Below, piece after piece: positions 26,445 to 41,000 of a stretch of DNA of 64,000 nt. The notes below the pieces were generated by a model. The model had not been told where the DNA came from and did no database searches. It was given only the letters and a program-made list of their open reading frames with translations. Source of the DNA: Diphasiastrum complanatum. Lineage: Eukaryota > Streptophyta > Lycopodiopsida > Lycopodiales > Lycopodiaceae. The stretch covers positions 36,450,954 through 36,514,953 of the forward strand of contig CM055096.1 of assembly GCA_029204225.1 (NCBI GenBank), given 5' to 3'. Both the position numbers and the translations under genes were made by a program. Every line of letters starts with the position of its first letter. The first letter of the stretch is position 1.

Positions 26445-27752
26445 GCTTGCGGAGGTCCGAATCCTTTGGTTGAGCAGGTGGGAGTGGTTTCATAAGCCCT
26501 TGCATGCCATGGCCCACATACTCCATCCACTTTGGAGGAATGAGGAGCAGTACACAGATAGGGAGCTCAGGGATGGCTGGAATGTCTATATCTCCCGAGT
26601 TTATCCTGATGTACGCGAGCAGGATAACCTGTTGGATGAGCTCCACATTTTCAGGCAGGAGACCTTGGAGTTCGCCACTGGCCCGATGCTTTTGAGAGAG
26701 GGTAATAACGATGGTCCATTGCAGTTTAAACTTCACATTTTACTGCACAATTAGTCAATCATATTGTAATTTGTTGGAACTTGGTTGTAACTTGCTAGTA
26801 CTAACTGCCCCTTGAACTGTGATTTAGGCTAGCTACGTCCCGTGTCATGGTGTTCAAAGTTTGGGGTTGATGTCCCCAAATTGCGTTGCCTAACCATCAG
26901 GATTCTCTCACAAGACTGCACTACAGTCGATTGTGAGAGAAACTGGAGTGTCCATTTCTTGATTCGCACGAAGAAGAGGAATCGACTCTCATCCGCACAA
27001 TTGGAGAAGTTGGTGTACGTACACGCCAACCTGAGACTTTTGGGTAGACTCAAGACCACTTCAGAGCCTATCCAGGTAACTTGTAAGCCATAAATTATAA
27101 TTTCTAAACTCTAACATGTGATCCAGATTCCATCATCCCAGGTCCCAGTTAGTAGATACTAAATAGATCATAGTAGACTGTAGCTAATTTTAACTTTTGT
27201 TGGCCCTCCAAATTTTGTCTTGATTTCAATGTGCATTGTGACATGTGCGTAGGTTAATCTTGATCTAATCGATGTGGCAAAGGTTTCAGAGTTGCCACCG
27301 AGAGACCAGTCAGAGGAGGACGTGTACGCATTTCTCCATGAGGAAGCCATGCAGAGTGCAGGTGAGAAATTAGGATTGTCTAAGGTCTTGAATTAAATTT
27401 TCGAAGTTCGAACTAATTATTGTAATTTACTAATTTGCAGGCAATAATACGTTTGTCCCTCCTTGTGTGCACTATGCAGGACCTATCACTCTAGCAGAGC
27501 GCAAGAGGAGGGCAGCAGCTCCCGTGCTCACAGCCCTGACGACGAGGACGAGTCTGAGTCCGAGGTATTGTCAGGGTCAGAGTCCTCCGAGGAGGAGTAT
27601 GTGGATGAGGAGTCCGAGGAGGGCGGGATGAGGATGAGGGGCATCATACCTTTGCCTCCGATGAGGATTTCGCAGTTGAGCCTGCCACTCGAGAGGCCAC
27701 AGCAGGCTCTACAACACCAGCGAGTAGGAGACTCAGGCGTAGGAGAGCTTAG
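26445..27752 (+). pseudogene. hAT-1 transposase, C-terminal exons with dimerisation domain
   Basis: Four exons. 26445-26701 reads ILWLSRWEWFHKPLHAMAHI, then YISRVYPDVREQDNLLDELH. 26828-27075 is the hATC dimerisation domain: SWCSKFGVDVPKLRCLTIRI, CERNWSVHFLIRTKKRNRLS, LEKLVYVHANLRLLGRL. 27253-27361 reads VAKVSELPPRDQSEEDVYAF. 27441-27752 encodes an acidic tail (SSEEEYVDEESEEGG) with a frameshift near 27627, ending in a basic RRLRRRRA. The order matches the first half at 9546-10609. Confidence 0.8.
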
Positions 27753-28739
27753 AGTGCTCATTGCTCATTGCACATTAGATCATTGTAGTCTGTAGATGTC
27801 ACTAGATGAGCATTGACTCTTGAGCTGTTTACACATCATGATTTATCATTAGACATGTCGCATGTGGCATTACATTGGTGACCGGACTCATGAGGCACTT
27901 GGCATATGTATTTACTATTATGTTATGAATCATGAATCATGATATATTATGGATTCTAGTTTGAAGTTTTTGATTCTTGATGTTAACTGTAGTCTGTTAG
28001 TCGATTATCTAATTAGTAATATCAGGATTCAATAATTACTAATGGTTTAAACTTTAAAGTTTTACAATCTTGATTTTGGTATTTAATGTATTATGTTAGT
28101 AGTTAGCAGTTACATATAGAATGTTCAATGTTGATGATGAATGATGATGATAGATGTCAGTCTTCAGATGAATCTAAGTTTCTAACCTAAATTTTTTTGG
28201 CTTTCTCAAACATTGTCATAACCTTCTTGTTTATTCTTTTCCCTGATATCGACATTGCAATTTTGCAAATAAGTTTGAACTTCATTCAACTTTCAACTTT
28301 GAAACAAAATTACAATCTACGATCCAGGGTCCTAGTACCTACGTAGTACGGTCTAGACTCTACCTAGCTAGTAGCTACCATTATCCCAACTCCACAGTCT
28401 CCTTAGCAAGCGCTTAGCAGATCCTTGTACCCATGATATGGTTACAAGTTACAACTTACTGCAGTTCTCTTAACTTGGGTCATTCTGTTTTGATACGAGT
28501 CACGATAGGTCACAAGAGATCTGATTATCCTGATATCTGTAAATTTAGAGGAAATTGTTTAGCTATTAAGTATCTGTAGTATGTACAGTGAATATATGAC
28601 TTTTACATCAGAGAAAATTATTGTTTTTTGAAGAATGGTTCGAACCGTTTTCCAATTCGAACCTGGCCTGGCGGTTCGAACCTCAAAGAATCGGTTCGAA
28701 CCGGCCGGTTTGACTTGTTCGAATCGGGGTGTAACCTTG
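27753..28739 (+). other. hAT-1 3' non-coding end
   Basis: AT-rich sequence closely matching 42185-43275 of hAT-2. It ends with GGTTCGAACCGGCCGGTTTG-like palindromes and the terminal GTAACCTTG at 28739. Confidence 0.75.
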
Positions 28740-29261
28740 GCGCTGTCCCTTCTGTGTGGGTGTCTTGTCACTGGTCTTGGTTCTAGTTAGAGAAGATGTC
28801 CCTACCATATGAGTGGCACTATATCAGGGCCCAAAATGGGCATAAAATACTTAGGCTTTAATACTCCACAGATCAAGTATGTGGCCCGAGCTAAACTTAG
28901 GGCCAAGGCATAGGGCTTATATGTTCAGCTGCATATCCAAACAGTAAATACTAATGTTGTAACAATCTGACTAGTTTTGTGAGTAAGAGGGATTCTTCAC
29001 TTCTTCATTGTTAAGGATAAGCAGGTTCCCTCCAACAGTTGACGGAGCTTTCTTGGACAGACTGCTAATTTCAAAACATTGTCAGGCCATGTAGGGGCTG
29101 CTAACAACAAAGTTAGGTTTTGTGAATAGCTTTTTGTTGTAAAAGTAATAAACTGCTAAGGATTGAAAGTTGTTATGATTTTTAAGTTTTCATCCATGTG
29201 GGAATGTATTTCTCCTAAATGAATTTGGCCATATAACCATATATTTTTTTTTCATGTGTAG
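28740..29261 (+). other. ASA intron sequence upstream of the first visible exon
   Basis: No coding, RNA or transposon feature seen. It ends with a T-rich tract and TGTAG acceptor at 29257-29261. Confidence 0.6.
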
Positions 29262-29318
29262 GCCCGAGGTGCGATATTGGTTGCATCAAGCCCAGAAATT
29301 CTGACCCGAATAAAGGAG
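29262..29318 (+). CDS. ASA: ASA exon a (first in window)
   Basis: 57 bp, 19 codons, [19 protein letters not shown], acceptor TGTAG and donor GTAATC. The preceding exon is not in the window. Confidence 0.93.
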
Positions 29319-32300
29319 GTAATCTATTTCCCTTTGAGTTAAAGTCAAGTTTTTTTTAATGTTTGCAGGCGTTTAGATGGAATTTGGCCATGTATCCCTA
29401 AGAATATGTTTCTCCTGATATTCCTTTGTCACCATATGTCCCATGTAATTTAGTTTTGATGAGCTTGTGGATGTGGCAAGCTGCAACTTAGGCACGCTTT
29501 TGACATGCCAATCTTTCTTTTAGAAGCCATTACCCTTGTATAGATAATAGCTGGCAACTTTCTGATCCATGATCACTGTTTCTAAATTTTTTTTGAGGAT
29601 TTGCAGTCCAAGAAGTGTTATTTTTCATGATTCTCCCTAGTACTAGCTAATAATGTTCCCCTGGGATAGACAGCTTCATATCATACAAGAAGATGGTGGC
29701 CATTCAAGGGTTCTCGTCTCATAGGTTTCCACAAATTTGCCCAAGAAGTGAGCTCAATTTTACGAATGTTAGCAATGAAACAAAATTTAAAGCTTTGGTA
29801 GTGACTTACACAGCATTGCATTGGTCTGTTTTCAATAAGCATTGGGTGACTAATGAGGAACTTTGTATGGACCAGTAAACCAATCTTTGTGAATCATAGT
29901 TCATGAAGTAGCTTGTTGCAATTTTAATTGCTTTTATAAAGAACACATAATACACATAACAGATTGACTTCGTCTGTTTTGTGCTCCAAGGCCTGTTCTA
30001 TCATCAACTCTATGGCCAAGCATTCCAGTTTCCCAACAATGTTGTTTCCAGTTCTGCGCTCCTTTTAGCAAGATTGAGATGAACCACAAGGTGGCTTTTA
30101 GTTATTGACTGATATGAATGGCTAAGCCTTAGGAATTAAGGACGATAGTTCCAATTTTCTTTAATTTTAATAATAGGTTGGTTGTTTCTATTCAACAAGT
30201 ACTGTTTTGTAACATGGATGGTCTTCTAGAAGCATATGTTGGTGCATGTTTGAAAGTTTCAATCCCTAATAGAAGAAATGCAAGTCAAATATAAAGAGAC
30301 TTCCTATAAGAGCTTTTTTTCAATCCTCCATGTCTTAAGTTCTGGACTAGCTTTGAAAATATTAGTTAGGATTTTTTTGAAATTGCATGTACCCAATTTA
30401 TTCTAGTTTTTGTAGTTCCTATATCCTCTTTTCTCATTAGTACAAGTTTGAATGTGCCCAATTAGTGTTTCCACCCTGTTCAGAATCGTAAGAATCGTCA
30501 TGAATCGTGGTTCCGAACCGGGGGGGCCCTCCTGAAAGAATCGTCAATTTTTTCTTTTGCATTTTTTTTGATGTAATGCTAACATGGCAAGTAATATCTA
30601 CAATGTCTAAAATGTCTCTAAAATCTTATAAATACCAGATTGCTACTGAATACATGCATTTGAAAGTTCGTTGTTGCTTGTAAAAAGGTGAAGCCTGAAA
30701 GCTGAAACTAAATTAGTGTTCACTGTTCATAGAAAATTAAAATTAGAATCATGATGCTCCCATCAATGATCACACATTAGTAGCCTATAGGTAGTAATTA
30801 CTAAGTTGTAAGTAGTGAGCAGTTACTAGTAAGCTAAGTACATTGGATAAACGTTTGAACTTTGAATCGAAATTTAAAAGTTACAATTTACATTGAAAAG
30901 TAAAATCAAATAGCATTTGAGCGAACAATGAAGTTATGAACTATATAGTGAAAACTGAATAGTTGGTATCAAGCTATACACATGTCACAAATAATACATA
31001 TGATATCAAAATGAGCTGAAAAGTTAATGGCAAATGTTGATTCCAGAGTCATGACTCATGAGTCAACTGTAGTCTATTGCCTCTCATACTAATGCACTAG
31101 TAGAATCTAGATGAACCGTGAAATATCAAGTCTTGACCTAGATTCTAGACTATGAACTATAATATATATCTAGCCTCTAGGTCCTCCTCTTGGTCCTCCT
31201 AGTGGGGGTTGGCCTCGTAGCCTCCTATACATGCTCCTCCTCCTCATCATCGTCATCATCCTTAGCCTCTGACGCCTCGTTAGAAGAAGAATCCTGGCTC
31301 TGATCCTCGCTCGCTTCAGTCTCCTCGGTAGAGCTATTGAAGTTGTCCTTTAAATCAAGGTTGCATCGAACCGCGAACCGCGAACCGCGGTTCGAACCAT
31401 CGAATCAGACGGACACGAACGTTTTTCTGCTGCCAAAAAACCCGAATCCCGAACAGTCTGTTCGCGCCAAAGAGAGAGAGAGAAAGAAAGAAAGCTTTAT
31501 TAACTTCTTTTCCATGCCAAAAGGCGTATAAGACGAACGAGTACATCAGATAAAGTTGGACACAAGACGGATCAGTGTCGTCAAAGCAAAATCACATAAA
31601 AAAAAAAAATATTCATATAGACAGGATATATGGTGCGTAGACCATTTACATATTCAACTGGACGTCTCTTCATTTCTCTATCTCAAACTCTATCTCAGAA
31701 ATCTTCTCATTAACTATAGGCTTCCGATCGACAAGTCTGATAATACCATCACGATAGATAAGCCGCTTGCCAGTTGATAGTGCTTCTTGTCTTGCCTTCT
31801 TACGTTCTTGAACTTGGATGAAGGTAAGATCTTCGTCCAGGTAGACTTTGGTATCCCGCAATTGGAATATCTTCCCTAAAACTTCAGGCCGGTGAGACAC
31901 TGATGTGAAGCAGATGACAGGTCCTTCTTAGGTCGCCAGGCAGTTTCCATACCTTTGCTATGGTGTTCAAGATTTCCTTCCAAAAACTTCTCAGCTTCTT
32001 TGACAGCATTTTGAGAGTTCGGGATACCTCTAACACGAACATTGAGAGCTTTCTGTTCTTGCAGACGACTCTCAGTGAACGTGGCTGAGATAAACGAAGG
32101 TGAAGGCGCAGGTGGAGAGATAATTGTAAACGAACCTTTAAGCACATCTGCCCATGACTGGACAGCCGTATGGTGCTGTTCCACCTGATTTTCGAGATGC
32201 TGGATTTCAGCAGAAATAGCGATTTGAGAAGAAGCTTCACTTTTTAAAACTGCAACTTCGTTCTTGAGTTCTTGAATGGAAGTATCCAACTTCTGAAGAT

Positions 32301-32890
32301 GCGATTGCATTCCTAGAAGTACAGAATCATGAGAAGCCAGTTGCTCTATTGATTGTTAAGGTATTCAAATAGACGGAGTTGATCATCCCGAAGAAGTTTG
32401 AGCAAGGCATATGGAGGGAAAGAAACAGGTGCTACTGGAGTGTCTGGAGTCAAGGGAATAGCTACAATAGTTTCACTATTATCAAGAATAGGGTTTGATG
32501 GGGAGATAGGAACTGCGACAGGCATAGAAGGAGAAGAGGTAGGCTGATCTGGCTGTAAGGAAGATGCTGAAGCCATGCTGGAAATAGAGGATGGTTCAGG
32601 AGTAGAGGCAATGGCTCCTTTGCGATGTGGCATATCTTATTGCGATGGAGGAGGGCGCTCAAACCTGGAGAAGATCAGCAATAACGAGGGCACACCTGCA
32701 GCGGCAGGGCACCAGCGTTGGACAGCGATGGAGCAGTCGCGATGGGTAGCGATGGAGCAGATCCGCAACAACAAGGTAGAGCAGCGGTGGAGGGCCAGCA
32801 ACTCAAGGTAGAAAAGCAGCGATGGAGGGTCAGCAGCAACATCGATGGGGGGCGCCCACAGCAGAGCATCCGCCATCCCTGGCGCTGGCC

Positions 32891-32986
<96 letters not shown>

Positions 32987-35900
32987 ACAATTATTATTAT
33001 TAACGTCTTTTGGTACCCAAAGGTACATAAGACAAAAGAGAGTACAAAAAGTAAGGAGCATTGTCCACATACGGACTTATTTACTAGTAAAAAGAAAAGA
33101 ACTAGCATATCTATCTCTCTATCTCTAAGAAGAAGTATCAAAGCTTGACCACCAGCTTGTGAGGGTACAATGCAAGTGCTTAAGCACCTGCTCTGCGGAG
33201 GAGACTGAGCAAGCTGGAAATAGTGAGTGATAGTAGTAGTGGAGCGTGCTGTAGACTGGCGGGAAGCCCGTGAAGATCTGGGGATCCTGGATCTAGCAGA
33301 AGTATGTGAGATTTTCTGTGTCTTCGATCTCTGAATGGGGACTTCAAAATCCACAACTGAAATATCCTCTTTGTCTCGCTTATGGAAAAACTGGGTAATA
33401 TGAGCTTGACTGTGATCCATATCTAGGGGTAGGTAGAAGTGAAGCTCGTAGAGTATACATCTCTCTCAATAGAAGACCTACACATCTGGGGTCTGGACAG
33501 AAGGATCGCAACGTGAGAGGAGTTTCTCTGTATAAACAGTGGTATCGCCCTCTGATCTCATAATATACTGGATAGTGAAAGATGAAATGAAACTCATGCT
33601 CCACCTCCTGAAGAGAACAAAGCTGACATATCCTCTGTAATCTGGGAGTGTCCGTGTATCTACCCATCTCGATAGCCAGCTAGTGAGAAGAGACTCGAAG
33701 CTGTCCCATACGGTACCTCAGACCAAAAGATAATGGCTGTGTAAGATATGCTGGAAGGATAGGAGTACTCGTAGTATCCAACCGTAGTAGATGTGTGCCA
33801 TAGAAATGTATCTTGACCTTATCAGGGTCGGGCTGTGACCATATAGTGCGTATGTAGCTCCGATAAATTTGCTGTCTGTTATAAGCATGGGGCCCGCTTG
33901 GAAGATCAAGTACAGATAAGCCCCAAGTCCGAAGAAGGGCTGAGACACTGCCAAACCAAGAATGCTTGGCCCCCTGTCCAGCTATGGTGCGTGATGAAGT
34001 GAGAGCAGCAACAATATATCTGGAAGTGTCTAACTTAGATACCCTGTGAAGAAAGGTAATGATCTGAAACATAGCACCGATAACCAGGGGAGGGGAAGCA
34101 AACTCCGCTAATATGATATCATGTGGCACCGAGGGCTTAGCCCTAATCATCCTGCTGAGCATGAGAACCTGGATACGAGTAAGATCCCTCCAAGTATCAC
34201 GTGATAAATCTGGACACCAAGTCTTAGCAGAGTATAAAACAACCGGGGAGACAATAGTAGAAAATATTAAGCATCTAGTAACAGGGTCCTGTACGTAATA
34301 TGAGGAACATAATCTCTCCATATGAACAAGAGAAGTATGCCCGTTACGGAGTCTGGTGATCGAAATGTGAGTAGTGGACCAGAGAAAAGTACTCCCAAAT
34401 AAGTGTAAGAGGTCACAATCTCAATTGGTAACCCATCATAATAGAAGGTCACATCTCTCATATGTTGTCTATTGGTGTGGAACACCATAATCTTGGTCTT
34501 CTTAGTATTAACTATCAATCCCCAAAGCTCATAGAATCAATGTAAGGCAGAAAGGTGTCTCTATAAGCCAGCTGCAGAGGATGAGAGAAGAACCACATCA
34601 TCAGCGTATAGGAGAATGGGGATAAATATCTGCTAAGGGACAGCCCTCTCCACCTTCCTCGCGAATAATCCGCTCGAGGTCATCAATATATAGTGCAAAA
34701 AGAGTAGGTGATAAGGGGCAGCCCTGCTTCACTCCAATGGTAGAATGTATCAGCGCGGACCAACCACTGCCGTCCCTGAAACGCGCCCAAACTCGCTCAT
34801 ATAAAGTAATGATCGTTGCAATAGTCTCGTCTGTGAAGCCAAGGGAAGATAATCTCTAGAAAAGGAGATGTCTCGGAACTGAGTCAAAAGCTTTGCGGAA
34901 GTCCACAAAGCAGCAATAAACTGTCTGTCTCTGATGTCGTGCCTCCTCAATGATGCATCTCAAAATGAAAATCTGATATGAGGTAGAGTATCCTGGTCTT
35001 GACCCATAGCATGTAAATTCTCAATCTCAGCAAAAGATCTAGTAGCTGTCTGTAAAATGGAACCATAAACCTTAGACAAAGTGTGACCAATCATAATAGT
35101 GTGGTAGTTTTCTACATTCATGGGATCACTTGCCTTGAGGATGCGATGAAGGATATTAGTACACCATGCGGTAGGAAAACCAGAGGTCACAGTGGTGTTA
35201 AAAGCGTGAGCAATATAGGGCGAGATAAGGTGTGGTACAGATTTTAGGAAATCTGCGTTTAGAGAATCATAGTCAGTGGCTTTATGAAGTTTGGCATGTT
35301 TAATGGCATTTTCAACCATGTGTGGAGTAAAAAGCGTGCAGTGGGCAAGTCGTGGTGAGAGTAAGGTAGGAGGGGAGCCTAGGGTATAAAGTTTTGTGGC
35401 ATATTCGACCCAGGATTCGGTTGCTATGGGGGCCAAAGTCGAAGAGAATCTGGTGAAATGTTTCCAGAAAAAGGAGGAAGGGGAATCTAAAGAGTCGATC
35501 AACCTTTGGTAGAGTGATCGTAGGTATGTTATCTTCTTTGTTCTGGTGGCTCTATGATATTTTTTTTGGTGTTGTTTGAGTGTTGCAGGGGAGTGTAATC
35601 TGGCATATACCACAGGTTTGTGAAGAGAGCGGCATTCTGCATCATACCAGCGGTTGTGAACACGTCTATGAGATGATATCATCTTGGTGGGGAAAGATGA
35701 GGACGCCGCAATTAAGAGGGATTTAGAGAGGAAAGTAGCTTGTTGGTCAACTGATGCCGTGAAAGGGAAGTTAGTAAGTAGTTGGGACAAGCTTGTGGTG
35801 TAGTTTGCGAGTCCGGAGTGAGTAAAAGGGATACGTTTCGGAGTAGAAGAGGAGCGTGGAACTTTAGAAGACGGTGTTATGTGACCAAGTGAGAGGTGTA

Positions 35901-38008
35901 GGAGTGAGTGATCAGAAATGGTAGGAGGTGTAATGGAGAAATCAGAGATGTGAGGGATCAAAGTAGGTGATCCAATAAAGTAGTCAACTACACTATGTCC
36001 TCCACCATGAGGATAACATGTAAACGTTGATGAGAAAGGCCACTGTGTGAGGCCATTCAAGATGGCAAGAGAATGTGTCTCTGCAAGAGTAATCAACTGC
36101 TCTCCAAAAGATGTAACTAAAGTGTGTGCATCCCGTGATACTCGATCTAGTCCCATATCCAAAGGGTGAAGCCGGAGAAAGTCAGTATCTGCATGAAATT
36201 CCGTCTGTCTGGAGCTAGTACGAGCGTTGAAATGTCCTGCTAATAAAATGTAGCCCTACTGAGGAAAAACAACAATATCATCTGAAAGTGCCTGAAATGG
36301 GTCCCCACCAAATTCAGCAAACGTCGAAGTCTGTGGAGCGAAATAACATACAGCCATATAAATGTCTTGAGGTAATCCCAATAGTGAACCAATAGTATGT
36401 AGCCATATATATTGAGCATATGGATCTTGCTTAACCATCTTAACTGCGGTGGCTTTGTATAAACAAGCTACTCCGCCAGATCCACGATAGGTTTTTCCCC
36501 TCACAAATGGGCGGAAAACAGAATGCCAAGAGTAATCCTGTATTTGTGGAAGAGGATGATATAAAGACTCATGGGTTTCAGCCAACAACAAATTGTCACA
36601 TTTGCTAATAAAATCTGCAAAATCTCCTGCCGATGATGATGATAAAAAACCATTGCAATTCCAGAAGCCAAGTCTCACAGTGGTAGGGGATCTCGGGCAG
36701 CTCCTAAACCCGGGGGCCCCGAGTTCCTAGTGTGAGAGGAGGTCGAAATATCTCGGTTTGCCGTTGATAAAAACGACCCTTTGCCCTTTTTCTTTTGCTT
36801 CGTGAATAATCTTTTTCTTTGCTAACCATTGGGTATTTGTCAAGTCACCATCCATATAAATGAAAGTGCCTTTGAGTTTTGTTCTAAGCCGAAGGGCTGC
36901 ATTGTGGTGTTGAAGAGAACGAAATTTGATAAAAAGAACGTTGTCATCAAATTTACTACGCCATGCCGTATCAAAACCATCAACAACATGACATAACTTG
37001 GAAACGAGTAAATCTGTAGCTTCTTCTATTTGTTTACCGCCGTTGGCAATGCCTCTTACTCTAATGTTAAGAGCCTTTTTAGATCTTCTAGCTTGTTCAT
37101 CCAAAACTGTCTCCAAATTGTTATCCATCATAGAGGCTGAGATATGGGGGTGATTACCTTGTTTGAGGATCGATGTTGTTTCTTCAACCTGTTTTGCAAG
37201 TGATGAGAGTTTGCTGCCCATATCGTCCGGTTTGAAGAGTGCTGCCCATGTCTTTGTCTCTTCGACTTGTTTTTCCAAGCAAGATATTTTGAGTTTCGTC
37301 CAAAGGAGGTACATGTTCTGCAATTCGTTGCTTAAGATATACATTTTCTTGCTCAAGCTGCTCCACCTGTTCCTTGACACCCACGAGATCCATAACCAAC
37401 TTGCCATTCGCCATTTCAAAGAAGTGTAGTTGTTTCTTAAGGCCGAGGATTTCGTTTCGGATGAAACCGATATCGTAGGCATAAAGACTCTCAATAGGCT
37501 TGGAAGGAGTGTAATCGACCGTGGATTGCTGATTTGCAGGCATTTTTGTAATAGCAAGAGAATTGTTGGTGAAAATAGAGGGTGCACCCGTGATGGGGCC
37601 TTCTAGTGTAGCCAGTGGTGGGATTGCTGTAGGTGAAATAGCACCCCCGTCCATTGTAGATGAGGGAGGAGGCGAAGAGGTGAATAGAGGGGGGGCCGTA
37701 GGGGCACCCCCCTTTTTCTTAGGCGCCATGTTAGATAGCAATAAACCACAGTCAGCGCAACAGTAGCGCCAAGTCAGCAGGTTCCCACAAGGCAAGGTCA
37801 CCAGGTCAGTGCCAGCAGGACAATGCTAGGTCAGCAAAGCCAGCATCGTGCCAGCAGAGAGTATAATCGTGAGATTGAGGGAACGTGAGCAGTGCCAGGT
37901 TAGCGCCAGCAAGGCAGGACAAAAAAGCGAGCAATACAGGTGTAGGGCAGGGCAGCGACAGGAGCGCCGGGAGCGCCAGGTCAACACCATCTGGAGAGAA
38001 CTATTGCG

Positions 38009-38085
<77 letters not shown>

Positions 38086-41000
38086 CTTTATTAACTTTTT
38101 TTGGGCACCCGTGGGTGCATAAGACCAAAAAGAAAATATGTACAAACAATAGTGGGAGCATCATCCATAGGAGTACGTGGCCGTAAAATGCTATAAACTA
38201 GCTACGAGTGAAAGTAGAACAAAGCAAAAGTGAAATAAGTCCACAACCCGGGCCAGGTATAACAAAAGAACTACAGAAAAAGTACCAATGCCCACAACCC
38301 GGGCCAGGTGGAGAATATGTACATATCAACGAAAGTAAGTGTGAAGTGTCCGCTAAGTGGTGTGTATAGTGGGCCTTGATGGAGGCAAGTGGCGGCTACA
38401 TCTGAGCTTTTTCCGCTGTGGCACAGGGATAGGAATCTCATCATCAGAGTCATTAGCATGTGCTCAAGTTCGAAAGAAGCCAATGAGAAGCAGCTGTTGG
38501 GAGTCTAACCCGAGGTGATCTGGTACAGGCAGATGAGACTAACGGAGAGTACGCATCTCACGAACAAGAAGTCCCAAGCAACGAGCATCAGGATAGGAGA
38601 CAAAACTACAAAGTGTATGCGGGTCATCGCGAAAGAGACAAGAATCCCTCCCTCGTATCTCATAATACAATGAACATTTGAGGAGGAAATGGGCTTCATC
38701 TTTCACCTCCTGCAACGAAGCGACATAGACGACGCTCGTGAGGGATATCCCATGCACAACCGGCCTCAATAGCAAGTTGATGAGAGGAAATGCGCAACTG
38801 CCCAAGATGACAACGCAGGCCGTGTAGTAGGGGCTGTGAGAGATAGAGCGGCAACAATGGCAAACCAAATGGATCCAGAGAGAGGAAGTGTGTCTGGTAA
38901 TAGCTCAGTCAAATGCGGGAAGGTGGGAGGGAGCTCCAAGTCTGCTGCGTATATCGACGGAATAAATAGCCTCGGATATATGAATGCGTACCACGAGGAA
39001 GATCCATGACAGAGATGCCCAAATGTCGTAAGAGATCAGACGCCTGCTGGTACCATGAGAACTTGGCATGGGAATCAGCTAGGACACGTCAAGAAGTAAC
39101 TGCAGCAACTATGTATCTATCCGGGTGAGATGCACGAATCTCCTGAATTTGCTGAAAAAAAAGAATAAGGCGGAAAAAGCCCTCAAAGGATGATCGGAGG
39201 AGTAGCACACTCAACACATAGGATATCATGAGGGGTGGTAGTCTGTATCATGCGACCCAACATAGTGGCCTGAATGCGGGAAATGCTTGCCCAGTCTCGA
39301 AGAGAAAGTCTTGGCAACCAGATCTCAGAGGCATACATAACTGCTGGAACCACCCGTGTGTGAAACAGTTGGCATCTAATAGCGGGATCAAAAATGTGAT
39401 TCATTGTACAACCACGCTCGAACTAGACCAATGTTGAAAGATCGGAGGAAGTGTGAGCAAATGCAGCTTGGCGGAAACCAAGAAGGGGCGCAATAAACAC
39501 GACTCCCAAGTAAGTATAAGAGGAAATGCGCAACTGTCCAAGACGATAGCGCAGGCCGTTTGATAGGGGTTGTGAGAGATAGAGCGGCAACAATGGCAAG
39601 CCAACAGGATCCAGAAGTGTGTCTGGTAATAGCTCAGTCGAATACGGGAAGGTGGGAGGGAGCTCCAAGTTTGCTGCATATATCGATGGAATAAATAGCC
39701 TCGGATATATGAATGCGTACCACGAGGAAGATCCATGATAGAGATGCCCAGATGTCGTAAGAGATCAGACGCCTACTGGTACCAGGATAGCTTGGCATGG
39801 GAATCAGCTAGGACACATGAAGAAGTAACCGCAACAACTATGTATCTATCCGGGTGAGACACACGAATCTCCTGAATCCGCTGAAGAAAAAGAATAAGGG
39901 GGAAAAAGCCCTCAAGGATGATCTGAGGAGTAGCAAACTCAGCACATAGGATATCATGAGGGGTGGTAGTCTTGGCACGTATCATGCGACCCAACATAGT
40001 GGCCTGAATGCGGGAAATGCCTCCCCAGTCCCGGAGAGTAAGTCCTGGCAACCAAATCTCGGAGGCATACATCACTGCTGGAACCACCTGTGTGTGAAAC
40101 AACTGGCATCTAGTAGCGGAATCAAAAATATGATTCATTGTACAACCACGCTTGAACTGGACCAATGATGAAAGACCGGAGGAAATGTGCGCAAATGCAG
40201 CCTGGCGGAAACCAAGAAGGGGCGCAATAAACATGACTCCCAAGTAAGTATAAGAGGCAACAATGTCAACTTCTTGGCCGTCATAGAAGAATTGATAATT
40301 GTGAAGGCTTTGTCGATTGGTGTTGAAAATCATGATCTTCGTCTTTTTTAAGTTAACAGAGAGACCCCAAGCAACACAAAACCGATGTAAGACCTGTAAG
40401 TGACACTGCATTCCTTCTGGTGAGGAAGAAAGCAGGACAATGTCATCAGCATAAAGCAGAATGGGGATGAGCAAATGAGCCAGCGGGCAACCATCTCCAC
40501 CTTCTTCACGAATGAATCGCTCAAGATCATCAATATAAAGTGCAAAGAGCGGAGGGGATAGTGGACAGCCTTGCTTGACGCCAACAGTGCTACGGATGGG
40601 AGAAGACAAATCAGTTACCAGCCGAATACGTGCTAGAACTCTCTCATATAGAGCAACCATTGCCGCGAGAATAGAGTCGGAAAAGCCAAGCTGACGTAGT
40701 CTGCTAATCAAAAGATGACGGGGAACAGTATCAAAGGCCTTAGAGAGATCAACAAAACAAGCAAATACCTTCTTGCCCATATGCTTTGCCTCCTCAATGA
40801 TAGTACGTAGAGTGATACATGATCAAGAGTGCTATAAACCCCGACGGAAGCCAACCTGGCCAGTTGCATATAATAGTCAAGAATCAGCCTCTGCCGTAAC
40901 GAAGTTTTGGAGAATAGTGGCGTACAACTTGGCCATGGTATGACCAATCATAATAGTGCGATAGTTGTGGACATTCATGGCATCACCTGCTTTAAGAATG

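Larger units (their letters stand above)
9298..28739 (+). mobile_element. hAT-1 DNA transposon, split by nested elements
   Basis: Transposase exons run on the plus strand at 9546-10609 and resume at 26445-27752, separated by gypsy A with its 5-bp duplication. The right end is at 28739 with GTAACCTTG, the same end as hAT-2 at 43275, preceded by palindromic GGTTCGAACC-type subterminal motifs. The left end and BED-finger exon are not visible; they were either deleted at 9297 or lie left of the window beyond the LINE array. GCGCTGTC (28740-28747) is the candidate right target duplication. It lies in the intron upstream of the first visible ASA exon. Confidence 0.8.
32984..38010 (-). mobile_element. 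LINE copy 6, full-length structure
   Basis: 5.0 kb, minus strand: 5' leader (37730-38010), ORF1 (37729-36727), a 48-bp gap, ORF2 (APE, RT, CCHC-like motif; 36678 to about 33380), a 3' UTR with the paired AGCTTG/GCTTAAGC elements, a hairpin at 33013-33026 and a TTAATAATAATAATTG-(TC)n tail. (GA)n tracts abut both ends. ORF1 has one frameshift and ORF2 several stops and shifts. It is the reference copy for the family in this window. Confidence 0.88.
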
